Source of the DNA: Linepithema humile
Lineage: Eukaryota; Arthropoda; Insecta; Hymenoptera; Formicidae
Reading direction: 5' to 3'
Assembly (NCBI RefSeq): GCF_040581485.1
Contig: NC_090128.1
Span: 35,184,931 to 35,248,930, forward strand
DNA: 64,000 nucleotides
Positions 1-12,400 of the stretch are shown here, one piece after another. The first letter of the stretch is position 1; each line of letters opens with the position of its first letter. The translations under genes and the position numbers were made by a program. The notes under the pieces are model-generated. The model searched no databases, had not been told where the DNA came from, and saw only the letters and a program-made list of their open reading frames with translations.

Positions 1-513
1 GTGGTATCAGCGACTGAAATTTCTCGGCACGTCGAACTATGCTGAAAAATAAAGCGATCGATTCGCGGTGGTTTGCCGGTACGGCAGATAACGCGCATGC
101 CGCGTCGCATCGGAGATGCGCGGCGTACATATGTGTCTGTGTATGCTTCTCTCGTCCCGATTCATTATTCCACCTTCATGAATATATCGCGCGCTATCGT
201 CTTCCGCGCTCGCGCGCAGCTCCGTTTTCAATTTTCTCCCCGTGAACCGTCCTACGAGCGTGACGATACATACATACCCGCGCACTCAAGAGGCGTGGTT
301 TTCGTACGTACACGCATATTATGTGTACACGTATATACAGCGCCGCGCATATATATACGCGTCGCACGCTGAGACACGCGTGAGTACCGCGCGCGTAGCT
401 TCGAGAATGCAGTGCCGGTGCACTACGTTAGAAAGCGCGATCGGGGACGCAGGCTGCGCGACGCGCGCGCGCGCGTATTCGTTTGTACATATACGTATAT
501 GTATATGTTTATG

Positions 514-553
<40 letters not shown>

Positions 554-1180
554 TGTACATCCAAATGGTACGTACACACGAACGCGGACGAAAGGCACAT
601 ATGTGCCGCCACCAGGCGGGCAGCTATGTGTGAGCACATGCTCGTACATACATAGCGGAGAGCACAGGCGGGCTGGTTGCGGATAATTCAGGCAATCAGC
701 GTAATGTTGCGGCGGTGAGGACCCTCCAGCCCTCACTACGTATATAATACGGTACCTACCTACCCGCCTCGACCAACCGGCGGCGGGCTTTCCAGATACG
801 TAACTGCGGCCGAGTATATACAGGCGCCTGCTCGCGCGCGCGCAACCCACCGGCTATTCCGTCTATATATGCGTACTGTCTACGCGCGGGTTAGGTAATA
901 GCTACGCGTGCCTATGGAATTCTACCGGGTGATCCCGTGCACGGCGCGGAGATACTGCGACGGATTCCGAGACTCGAGACTCGCGTTCCATTCTGTGAAA
1001 TCTCAGCACTGGCGAAATCTTTAAAGTTTGGACTTTCTCGGTCGCCGCGCGATGCAAATCGTCATTCTCTGTTCTTATTTCATTATCTCGCGGCAACTCG
1101 CGAAATGAGGTTGAGCTGCCGCTATCGCTACGCGAAAATAACGGATAAAGTATCTGCTGATAATGATACGACATGACATT
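1..1180. other. CpG-rich stretch with alternating purine-pyrimidine tracts; no gene supported
   Basis: Short frames on both strands overlap one another and have no recognisable domain. The stretch is rich in CG, TACG, ACGT and TATA/TACA steps. I see no convincing splice-flanked exon. The most regular part is annotated separately at 462-546. Confidence 0.6.
462..546. repeat. (CG)n followed by (TA)n-like alternating tract
   Basis: About seven CG units (about 462-475) are followed within a few bases by a long alternating series of TACATA, TACGTA and TATG steps. These become pure TA at about 521-545. This composition is prone to Z-DNA or cruciform formation; that structural statement is inference. 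Confidence 0.7.
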
Positions 1181-3120
1181 GTATTTACTTGTTGACCGGG
1201 TGAGAAAATTGTATGTGCACGTGTGAGGCGGTTGATCGGTTTACTCGTGTATCGATAGGGATACAACATTTGTAACGAACTGTTAACGTTACAACATACG
1301 GCGAGGAGATTGTTTTGAATTCGCCGAGGTAGTGGATCAAGGGTAGGCTTCGAGTGACAATGCATCGAGTACTCTCGAAATGTCCCAGTGCAGGATGCAC
1401 TCTCCCTCTCGCTCTCCGTTTCGCGTTTGCCAATGTCGATCGTTGACGTGGTCCGCGACTCACCCTCCTGTCCATCTCTTACTCTCCTCCTGGTTCCGAT
1501 TCATTGATTAATGATAATTTGCCATTTTGATTCTAGATATTCATTGTTACTGGAAATACGCAGCCTCTACATTGCTGTGTGATTGCGTTTTTCTTTCACT
1601 GTGTAATTTAGAATTTAAGCAGATTTGATTCCGTAATTTACTAATCCAAATAGAAGCGTTTGAACTTCCGATAATTTATACAATTCGAATGAAACTGATG
1701 GTTGAACTGTCCTATCGATTCAATTAATTCTTAAAGATTTGATTTAAACAGTTCAGGCATCTCAAGAAAAATTTAAGAAAAAATGATATTTATTGCAGAC
1801 GGAAATAATCGATTTTTGTATGTTTTTTTCACTTTACATCACATTATTTTATTTTATTTTTATTTTTTCTTCGAAAAATCTGCATAATTCAAGATTTCGG
1901 CAGAAAGTTTGAATTATTTGCATTGTTTGACCAGCAAAAAAATTTCAAGTATACGTTTAATATGACTCATAGATAAAAATATAGAAATTAAAATCTATAT
2001 CGTGTTGATTTTATCAGATTCACGTGTCCATGGTTCAGAAAGATTACAAGTCATCTGTAGCGTATCTTGTTAAATTGAGTTCTGATAAGATTTAGATTAG
2101 TTCGGTGCTCTTAATCGTTCGTTATTATTTTGTGATCATATTTAAGATAATAGAAGTAAAATAAGTGAAATAATTATATATTTTATAGAAAAGTTTAAAA
2201 ATTAAAAGACTCTGAAAATGTTCTCAGATTAATGATTTATCTAATTGTGTAATAAATTATTAGATTTTAGGACAAAATTTGTATATTATTTTACAGTTTA
2301 GCTAAAACGATTAAACATATGGTATTATTATCAATGTGGATTTTATTGCGAAACGGGCACTTGTTTGGCGATCGATAATCGCGAATCAGTTAGGTGCTAA
2401 GCATTCCTCGCATATCTCACCACTGATTTTTCGATCCCGCTTCCTTAAAGTACGATAAAATTCTTCGCCTCGCGCCCTTCGCTCCGTCATCGCGGAACGG
2501 GAGACTCTAGTATTTCATCTTTTCAGCGAGCTTTCCGTGAAATCGGATAGGCTAGACTTACGCAAAGAACATTATGCGAATTACGTTAGTGTCTCGAGTA
2601 TCGCCTGTGGTAATGTTACTCCGAGGTATCGAAAGACACCGATGTCTTCAATAACAATAAGACGTAATCAATTTTCAAGCTCGATATTAACAAAGAAAAT
2701 TCTCGCGAAAATGCTACCATAATCGATATCGCGTACAGGTTTTAGATCCTGCAACTTTGCTGCCGTGAATAATGGAGTTGAAAACTAAGATGAATGACGC
2801 TTGTTTCAAAGTCGGCACACTTGATAGTTCATCGATAAGCGATAGAAATTTGAAGAATTTAAGCAAACTAAATCCTGAGAGAGTCAACAGATAATAGAAT
2901 TTTATTCGTCATTTCAATATCAAGTGGTATTTTATCTAACAGATATTTCAAGCACTGCGATATATATTTAATGATTGAGATCGAGATGTGTTACATCATA
3001 TCGATAAGTATGAAAAAATCTCAGCGTAAGAATACATTTAGGACAGAGATTTCAAAAGAGTTTTAACTTTATTATTCTACTGTTTTTTTTCCATCATTAC
3101 GGTTGAATTGACGTCGTTTA
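1181..3120. other. Mostly AT-rich non-coding DNA; nothing recognised
   Basis: The first few hundred bases are mixed in composition and most of the rest is AT-rich, with only very short open frames. I see no repeat pair, hairpin or splice-flanked exon that I can support. Confidence 0.6.
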
Positions 3121-4740
3121 GGAACCAAGGGCCTCGAATAATCGCCCGCCGTCGCATTTTCGTCGGAGAAAAAAATTTGCGGTTTTGCGATAAGTCTTGA
3201 ACACTCCGTATAAAGCGGCAGAATCGTCCTCTGGAAATCAAAGCGGGGTTTAAGCGCTCGTAGCGCTTAATTTTTCCTTCTGCCGAGAGTTTATCGTCTT
3301 ATCGCGGTCGGAAATCTCCCGCTTTCTCTCTCGCCCCTTTTTTCGTCGCTAATTTCCTCGAGCGGAATCGAGAGGAACAAGCGATCCGCGCGCTGATAGT
3401 CGGAAACCCGCGAGGGAAAGTTTCGCGTTTCCGTCTTCGCGGTTCTTCTTCTCGAGTACTCCGCGCCTTGCGGGGAGTCGTCGGTTTCGCGGCTCCCCTC
3501 TTCTCACCCGTCCCTCCGCGCCTGCGGTTGTGATTTCTTTCGGGACAGCCCGGTCGCGCGGGGGACCAGCTTTTCAAAGGACTCAAAATTACTTTCTGGA
3601 TAAGCTGGATTAGGGTTTGCTCTCGCACCGCGTCCCAGATTAGACCGACGACGTACTCACGATTCGGCTCCTGCGAGACTTGTTTCCCGCGGCGTGGAGT
3701 ATTTACCCGGCAGAAATAGTTCGAGCAGCTGAACGGGGGCTGAGAGGGGACATTTTTGTGGTAGCAACTGAAAATGATTCCGAAACTTGTTTACTTGGGA
3801 TACCATCGCGCTGAGATTAGCAACCTGTTGTAGTTGGTCGAATTTATTTTTATTCACGTCGCGCTGGCTGCATACACACGCACAATTATCGTTAAATGCG
3901 CGCGTATAAAGACTTAACCATTTATCTTAATGGCATGTCGTTTCGTGGTGCGCATATGTGTGCGTCTCGTTTTCACTCGTTCCGTGTCTCCGCGGTATCA
4001 CGGCTTTTCTCTTTTCCGACCTCGAGAGACGCTCCTTTCAGCGAATCTGGCACGCGGAGTCGCGAGATCCGAAGTCGCATTGGTAGGCAGAGCGTAGGGC
4101 GAACTTTAAGAGGGTTGCTTTTGTCGAGACGTTCGCTACCCTTTAAACCGCCTCCTATCCTCACTCTCTCTCTTTCTCTCTCTCTCTCTTTCTCTACCTC
4201 TCTCTACCTCTCCCTCTTCTATTCTCCGCCCTGCCTCTTCACGTCCCGCGCGTATCTCGTCCCGCCCTCGCGCGACTTTCCTCTCTCCGTCCTGCTCGCT
4301 CCTTTGCACCCTTGGAAAACCGGCTCTCACTCGTCCCTCTAGCCGATGGGTGAGTTCTCGCCGCCGTCTTCTCCACCGCCGCGCTTCTCGACGAAACCCG
4401 ATGGCGAAACCTAGGAGACCAGATTAGAAGGGGCGAAACCCGCGCGTCGACGGCGGGACTTTCGTGATTTCCACTCAAGATTCGTATCTCGCGCGCGTAC
4501 AACGCACCCTCAACGACCGCTACCACTACGGGGAAACAATGGCGCGGAGGTGAAGGTGGAAAGCGCACCCAGAGCGATGGAAGACTGATCGAACTCGAAA
4601 TGGCCGGCCACGGGAGTCGAGGGCCGGTCGAGAGCCGGCGTTTACTTTGCCGGGGTGGCGACGTAAAACTTCGCGCTCGGCGAGTTTCAAAGCACAATCG
4701 AACAAAAAGAAAGGAGCGGGCGCGAGACGTTAGTTTTTAA
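3121..4740. other. CpG-rich non-coding DNA with a CT-rich tract
   Basis: GC-rich sequence gives overlapping open frames on both strands that encode low-complexity Arg/Ser/Pro-rich peptides. None resembles a known family. An imperfect CT tract lies at about 4158-4220. A TATAAAGA string at 3905 has no initiator-like TCAGT at the expected distance, so no promoter is called. Confidence 0.55.
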
Positions 4741-7217
4741 TGAAATGTGTGTCGAGCGTGGGCGAAAATTGCGGGATCCGTTTAAATTCAATGTAACGAC
4801 GAAGCTGAAAAATGTATAACGAGTTCGTGGAATTCGCTTCTCCCGAATGCTTCTTCCTCTCTTTTTTTTTTGTGCGCCCGCGTTTTTACAGCGCAACGTG
4901 AGTTTTACGTTCAAGTTGCGCGATGAAAAATGCAGGACGGATTTGTTTGCCGGCAGTTTTTTTCCCCGTCGACTCTCCGGTTCTACAGTTCCGGGATCCT
5001 CGCGATGATTTTGCACGAAAAACTGTCAAACTTGCGTTCAAAATATTTTTTCCCTCTTTCCCTCTCACTCGCTTTCTTTTTTTTCTTTTTATACATACTA
5101 TTTGCGTATCTTTACCGAAGTCAAGAAGATCCAAGCGAATTAGCGAGTATTTATTTGATGAAATATTAGTCACGTTAACGCATATTTGTTTACGTGTTCA
5201 AAGTGACCACTCCGAGGTCGTATTGTTGCGAGCGATAATTAGCGGCTATTAAACGAGATGCGTTCATGTGTTGGTAAACACAGTAGCGCGATCGAAACTC
5301 CTAACGAGAAGCTCGTGTGTGGTTGGCGATGTGAGAGCTCGGTGCTTTTAACGAAATGGCACAATGGAGAGGGTGCCGCGGTCACCACGTTTTTTGACAA
5401 TATTTTGCGTAATTGAGCAGCGGCAATAAATTTCGGTTGAATTATGCCCGCGCGAGGAAAATAACTGAAAACTGTCCAACTGTTCCCATCCATTATTTAC
5501 ATCGTTTAGCAAATTTTACTGCTCCCGGGTGGTGTTGGGCGCGCCATGCCAGATATTTTCTCTCGCGTCGCTGTGCCTGCGTATGTATGCGCGCGTGTAT
5601 AATTGTGCATGCGTGTGTGTGTGTGCGCGCACGAAAATACAGTCAGCCATTTATTCGCGCGTACAGCGACCAGGGGAACGAGAGGCACGAACGAACGAAT
5701 TTACGATTTCATCGAATTCTCTCGTTAATCGCCAGTATACGCGTTTCCGGGCCTTCATGGCCGACCGTATTCTCGCTAATACGCCGATAAAGTTCAACGA
5801 GATCGTAGGATTTTCGCATCTTCTCTCCTCTCCCCGCAGTCTGCGTCAGTTTTACGACCGCAGCTTATTTCCCTAAGAAAATAAAACGAGCGCTGGCTCC
5901 AAGGGCAGGCGCGCAATAAGGAAAAACGATTAACGCTGCAAGATGTGTCGCGCGCGCGTTGTACGACTGTCGAATAAATTTATAGATCAATCAGAAGCAC
6001 TTGGCAGCGATTGAACGACGTAAATTAAAACACGGGATCGTTGTGTAACAGACAACGGTTCGTGCAATATTTTCTGGATGTAGCTGACATCCGGATGACA
6101 TGACATTTAGTGTCATGTTGTATGCGCGACGAAGATTTATTAGCAATCGATTACGAAGGATCAATGATGTGCCAAATTGCATGGAACAAATCTGATAAGT
6201 GAGTAGCGAAAAAAACCCATAAATTTCTAATGAAATTTCGTGTTTTTCCTTAACTCTCTTATCCATTCTATAATATTTTCATTTATATTCGTTAAAGATT
6301 TGTCAAGAAATATAGGAGCTGCTCTCGAGCTCTTTTTTTTTGGAACTTTCTAAAAGTCTTTACTCGTTACACCAAACTTTTCCCTCCTTTTTCTCGCTAG
6401 AACCGTTTCATGGGAATATTCATGAATTCTTGCTGTTTCTGTCGCATTGTCCCGGAAACGAATCTCCGCACTAAACAATATTCATTGTTAGGCTGTGCAA
6501 AGTAACACACGCGTGCTGGTATCCTATTAATATCGATGACACAAACAACGGCGCGATTTTTCACAGGGCGGAACCTTCATGGGCTAATAAAGTGACTCGA
6601 TCGGCGTACAATGAAGAGAGTCGCGCGTAGCTTGTATCTCGCATAGTTATGGGATAGGTATTTATCAAACAATGGCCAGATACCCCCTCGAACTAGCTGC
6701 GGGTCGAGCCGTTAACCAACATATGTACTGCAATCAGATTTCGTTGATTGTACCATAGTTAAATTGGGTAGTTTCGATCAGTAATTCAAGTTGTCGAATT
6801 GATATTTAACTTAACACTCACATTGTTCCGTTTATTCCGAGAGAGTTTCTTTCATTGAGATTACATTTTACGCGTCTTAAAATGTTATCGTAATTATATC
6901 TAATTAATTCGTCAGTTTTGAGCGCAGTAATTCGCACAGACATTAATTACTCTCATCGATTTTTTTACGACAAATTACATTCCGCAAATTATTGGGCAAA
7001 TCGTTATATTTATAACTTTGATGTCAGCGCTATAATAATTATCATAATGTTTTGCACGTAAAGTAAAATTTATACATGAAACGTGAAAACATATTGATTC
7101 TGCGAATAATCTTGCCGGAAATTATGCTCCGTCGTCATGTTGTTTATCGCGCTGGCTTATTTAAAGCTTTCTTATGCACAAAGTAGGCCGTACTGTATCG
7201 CGGACACGTGGATTACA
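4741..7217. other. Mixed-composition non-coding DNA; no gene supported
   Basis: Only short, mutually overlapping frames are present. A short GT/GC alternating stretch occurs at about 5580-5632. No domain, inverted repeat or exon pattern is convincing. Confidence 0.55.
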
Positions 7218-7267
7218 TTAACGTATCGATTCAGCGGGTGACCTTGCATCCGGATACCGTGCTGTCT

Positions 7268-7365
7268 CGGCGATATCCGGTAGCCTACCGTGGTCGTCCG
7301 CCATTTCATTGTGTCGACATCGTTGCGTCGTTCTATCGGTCGACGTAATCAAGCAGGTAAATATG
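7268..7365 (+). repeat. Diverged direct repeat, copy 1
   Basis: This segment shares several blocks, in the same order, with 7815-7920. They include a CCGCCATTTCATTGT block and a CGACGTAATCA block followed by GCAGG. The copies are about 550 bp apart and clearly diverged between blocks. It may be an old local duplication or two copies of an unrecognised mobile-element fragment. Confidence 0.6.
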
Positions 7366-7814
7366 AAATGTGCCTGGATGGATAACATATTCCATACGTC
7401 GTTTATTCGCCATTTTAAAAATAAAAAGCACACTCTTAGTTTAAACAATAATTTAAGAAATAACTGTTGATTGTCGTTCCTAGTTTGTCGTTTAAATCTT
7501 TGCCTTAAACGCACAAATAAGAGATTGACGTTCACATTGATATTAAAATCGGCTCGATTGCATAAAATATAATCTAAATTGGTTTAAACTTTTACTATGG
7601 AATTGTTTAATTTTATAATTTCGCGTTTTTTATAGCTTTCATTCGTCGAAAAAAATATTCTCAGAAGCTCCAAGCGTGCGTGCTAAAGCCTCCGATATAA
7701 ACAACAGAACAAAGATTTGTTAATTGCCTTGCATCACACGTTTTACAGAATTATTTACGGGAAGCTTTTTAAATTGGCGATGTGAATATACGCGGCGCGT
7801 GATCATTCGATCGG

Positions 7815-7920
7815 CCGATTGCGACATCGGCAATGTGGCCCCCGCGGTCATCCGCCATTTCATTGTACCGAAATGGCCGCATAGCGTTATCAGCCGACGT
7901 AATCAGGCAGGCAGGCAGGT
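7815..7920 (+). repeat. Diverged direct repeat, copy 2
   Basis: Partner of 7268-7365. Here the GCAGG at the end of the conserved block has expanded to several GCAG units. It runs into the tetranucleotide array that begins about 20 bp further on. Confidence 0.6.
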
Positions 7921-7942
7921 ATATACATATTGATGGTGGAGT

Positions 7943-8074
7943 CGTGCGTGCGTGCGTGCGTGCGTGCCAGCGTGCGCGGGTACGTGCGTGCCTGCGTGCG
8001 TGCATGCGTGCGTACGTACGTACGTACGTTCGTACGTACGTATGTATGTACGTACCTGCTTGCCTGCCTGCTGC
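7943..8074. repeat. Compound tetranucleotide array (GTGC, GTAC, GTAT, CTGC)
   Basis: Tandem GTGC units pass into GTAC, then GTAT, then CTGC/TTGC variants, all in the same four-base register. The ordered change of unit is typical of a microsatellite growing by slippage with point changes. Frames across it encode Cys/Val/Arg or Thr/His/Ala periodic peptides and are artefacts. Confidence 0.85.
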
Positions 8075-8139
8075 GTGCGGATCTGTGCGTGTCGAGATAG
8101 ACGTAGGAAGAAGCGAGTGGGAGGACGAGTGGCAACGTA

Positions 8140-8496
8140 GATGAATGAGAGGAACAAGGAGAGAGGTGGAGGAAGAGGGCAAGAGAAACAGAGAAAGAGG
8201 GAGAGAGAGAGGAGTAGCCCTCCGATTGGTCCACGCTAGGACCCCAACCTCCGGCACGCACGTAACACGGCCAGATCGATACGCACTGCCCAAGTCACCG
8301 TCCCTCTCCGTTTCTCTTCTCTCCCTCTGTCTTGTTCTCTCGTTCCCTCTCTAGCTCTCTTTCTCTCATTTTCTCTTTCTCTCGCTGCCGAGTTCTTCTT
8401 CGTCGCCGTTCCACGCATTCCCTCGTCGGCTCCCTCCGCCGTGTCTCTCCTTCTAATCCATTTCTTCTCCTCTCTGCGCTCCAGCTGCGATTCTCT

Positions 8497-8544
<48 letters not shown>

Positions 8545-8640
8545 ACGGTCTGTGTAGTCTATATTCATTCCTCTCTCGCGCTCACTCCGAGCACGTTCAC
8601 GAACAACCACCTACGCATCCTCCGACACTAACTGCCCTCT
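8140..8640. repeat. Purine-rich block switching to pyrimidine-rich block with a pure CT run
   Basis: The + strand is GA-rich at about 8140-8215 and strongly CT-rich from about 8300. It holds an uninterrupted CT run at about 8500-8542. The long Ser/Leu and Arg/Glu frames here come from the CT repeat, not from a gene. Confidence 0.75.
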
Positions 8641-8642
8641 GT

Positions 8643-9837
8643 TTCGAACCCCGTTTCCTCGATATCTCGTGCCTCTCAGGATACCGAGAGATTATCAAGT
8701 ACGATAAGACGCCCATGAAGTGGCAAGACACATGGTAGCCGGTTTCAAAATCTCACATATTTTGATGTATTAATCTCTTTCTGGAGTGTAATTTTATGAA
8801 TCACAAACGTAACGTAGTATTTCACGGTTTTTTAAATAACTTTTTCAAAGAATTGGACGCGTGGTTTCGATCTCATTCTCAGCGACTTCATCTTTCGAGT
8901 GTACCTCGGTCGGACGAATCCGCGTGCGAACACCTCAAAGGAGATCCCATCGAGCGAAGCCGCCGTCGTCTTCGCGTGTAATCCGACAAAACGTGCGGTC
9001 TAGTCCGTATCCGCGATTTCTCACGGGGATTTGTAGGTTCTCCTTTCTCGCGCGGTCATTTTTCAACGATCGCGCGCGAAGCGACGCGGGTGCACTCGTC
9101 GTGAGCCGTAATCCAATTAAAGAAAAGCCCGGCGCGGCGATTGTGTCGCCTAATCGACGAACAAGGCGCCGCGTTATTACCCGCCCCTTCGCCGCGGGGC
9201 ACAATACTTCCTGCCGGATCGGCGAACAATAGACGAGCGGCGAATGGATACGTACGCAGCGCATACCAGTAATGAGGGAGCCCGATCAAGGGTAATACCG
9301 GGTGTCCGTGCGCAAAAGCGCGGTGACTTCTTGTTTCCGCGACAACAATCTTCCCGCATTCCCGCTCGTGTCGCTCACCGCTCCGCTAGTGCTCCTCGTT
9401 TTCCCTTTTATTGTCTTGGGAGATTCATGAATCCGACATTGTTACTCCGATAGACTTTACGCAATGATACACGATTACCAGATCGTTAGATGCGTTCGTC
9501 AGCGATTAATCTCTTCCCTCTGTCCTCTTTCCATCCGACGTCATTTCGACAGCCAACCAACCGTAGGACCGCGAACCGCGTGAGAATTTCCTCGTCGGCC
9601 GTACGCAGTGCTCTATTAAAAGCGCTATCGCGTCCGATCCCGAGAGGGAAAGAGAGAAACAGATTGCACGATCCTTTGCTCGTGAGAATCGGCGGCCTTG
9701 ACTTCTGATCCTCGGGAAATTGGAGATTGTATGGGTCTCGTAGGGTGCAGTGGCGCTGTGCAACAGGCATCGGTAATGGCAGGACCCCATCGTGTTTACG
9801 GGACGTCGACGAGCTCGACAGGAAATGCGATTAGTCT
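8643..9837. other. CpG-rich non-coding DNA; nothing recognised
   Basis: Overlapping short frames on both strands with no domain and no splice-flanked exon that I can support. Confidence 0.5.
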
Positions 9838-10201
9838 TTGTTTAGCTTTCGATAATCTGATACCAATTTCTTAGCAATGATAGCGACTTTTCACATTTCG
9901 AAAAGTACAACATGTTGATTATTTTATTTTGCAGCAATTATTATAATCTTATAAACAGGAAATATAAATTTATAAAATTGTGCTAAGTGAACTCGATAAA
10001 AGATACAATTAGCTATTGCTTCTGACAATCTGACACCATTTCTTAGCAAAAATAATAGCCTTTTCTTTAGCTTAAGAAATGCTAGACGAGATATTGATAT
10101 AAATATAAAATTTAGATATTTTGTTGCGGTAATTGTGTGTGTGTGTGTGTGTTTTAGTTTTACGAACAGAGAAATATAAAATTTATAAAATTGCGAAGTA
10201 G
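9838..10201 (+). repeat. Diverged tandem duplication, two units
   Basis: Unit 1 (about 9838-9987) and unit 2 (about 10007-10201) share blocks in the same order. An AATCTGA-ACCA-TTTCTTAGCAA block comes near the start, then a TTTTG-GC-G-TAATT-like block, then a GAAATATAAA-TTTATAAAATTG block at the end. Unit 2 has gained a GT run (about 10136-10152). The match is clear block by block but diverged, so the event is old. No coding capacity is seen. Confidence 0.7.
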
Positions 10202-12400
10202 GCGTACACACATTTTTCCACAATGCACTCATATCAGCTTCTATTAGAGAAACGAGTGAAATAATATTCTGTCGAATGCGGTGCCTGTTTATGAAGTAAC
10301 GCTTGCCTAGCTCGAGCGGGAGCGGTACCCATTGCGGAAATAATTGACGCCACGCCTGACAGTCTTTATCGGATGTGACACGTTAGTTTAAATAGATAGA
10401 ATTTCGTGTCGAGAGGTCGAACTGTCCTCGGAACAGCTCCGGTGATGAAGAGTGGTACGAGTAAAAAGTAAATATAGGCGACAAAGAGTAGAAACGCTGA
10501 TAACGAATTACGCTGTGACGAGAAAACACCGAGTAAAATAAAACTGATGTGTTTCCTCCGAATTATTCTATCAATCATAATATTTCAATCAATTAAGTAT
10601 TCTTGATATTATTCTTGAAATTGAAAGTGACTGTAAAGTAAACTTCTTTTACAATTGTAAATATTAATATAAAATATGCACTTTTATCATATTAATATAA
10701 TTTTTTGACACATATATGCTTAGTTATGTATGTTGATATCACATATCATGTCCTTAATTACACAGTAAGTTAAATCGATCTTCCTTTCCGCGTAACATTT
10801 CAAGAAACAGTAATAAATACAAGGGGCAAATCGTGGACGACAAAGTTGCGACACGGATGAGAGACGATGAGCGAAAAGTACAAAATGGAGGAAAAAAAAT
10901 GGATAGCCCTCTCCCATCTAACTGGATAAATCGTCGGTTTGTCGCTCGCCCGGGTTCTCAGTTACTTTTTACTCGATGTCGCTACCCTTCGCGTGGCGGT
11001 GCGATGATGTATGTGGCGCGTGATTTATATCTCTTCCGCGAGGATATATTAAATGAGAGGAAAGGCGGACGAAGTGACTTTTGCATACGATACTCGTATC
11101 TGTGGATCGTTTCGCTCTTGCGCGGATCTATCTCAGGACATTATGCGCGACTAACAGGAATCATTTGTAAAAGCTTGCCACGAAGTTTCGTTCGAGCCAT
11201 TTGCACTTGTAGTTATGACAGCCCGCGTGATACTGAAAACCAGTATCTTTCCTGAAAATCGAACTATTTTATAAAATATTAGAAATCTTTACACAATTTT
11301 TGTTTATTATTGTTTTTAATAATAAATTGCAATTTATGAAAAGTATGTCAAACTTTAACATTATAATTTAAGTCTTTAAAGCAAAATGTAGAGATTATTA
11401 AAAAAGATGTAAAAATATACACAAAGAAAATCTATACTAAGGCGCTCATGTGTTTATCTGAGCGTTCAACGTTTCACTTCCCTAAAACGTAAAAGCTTGT
11501 AGAACTGCGCCCCTACTTCCGGATCACGCACGATATCGCCGTAGGAAATGTGAATTTTTGTAGGGAACTGATGCATATGATTTTGTAGATGACTTACTAA
11601 AAACAGACATGGCTGTATCACTTTCAAGAAGATGGAATATCACGCTGTTCTCTCTTTTGTGTCTCAACTTTTACACGCAATCTTAACATTTGCAAATTAA
11701 ATTCATATTAAACATTTCTATATGATATTTTGGACACCTCGGCCTTAGCACCGCGTTCAAGTAATTCTACTGCACTTTAGAGAGGAAAAAAAACAAGATA
11801 TGTATTCTTACTGAAGAGAGTCGGAATACGAAACCCAATGCAAAGAGTCACCGCGTTTTCTCATTTTGACGTATTTTGCAGTGCGTCTCCGGGCGCATAA
11901 TTAGCATGAGAATAATGGTGCGCCGGCTCTCTTAATCAAACTTTTTAAATAGGATTCTCCTTTTACTCGTTCTTATGGTTGCGGGGAAACTCAACCTGCC
12001 GGTTTTTTTAATACGAAATGCTAATCAGCCTCGCATATAGTTGCCTTATCCAGCCCGACATTTTTTTCCGCGCTTGAGAAAGTTCGTGACTGCTACCGAA
12101 AACTGCGGATTAATATTAATCTGATGTTAAATTTGAATTTCGATACGAGTAGGGCGTCGATTTCGCTGCCGGGCCAATAATACGCCTTCGATAATTTAAA
12201 TGCACCTTAAATCAGAAGTTGGTAAAATTGTACAATAATATCACTGCAGTCATTTTATAAAAAACTGGAAAATAGGTATAATTATTCGCTACACTAAACA
12301 GTAACCGCTTCAGAATTAGATTATTCTATTATTAGTTTATCGCAGATAATTATTTGATAAAGAAGGAATAAAATGATCGTAAAAGTGAACAGCTTTAGAA
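10202..12400. other. Mostly AT-rich non-coding DNA; nothing recognised
   Basis: Short frames only. A 140-residue open frame at about 10833-11255 has no recognisable motif and no supporting signals, so it is not called as a gene. Confidence 0.5.

Noticed and set aside
3657..3857. Minus-strand 66-codon frame with a CAAAAATG start and a downstream GTGAGT.
   Set aside because: The good-context ATG opens a different frame that stops after 16 codons, and the donor lies beyond that stop.
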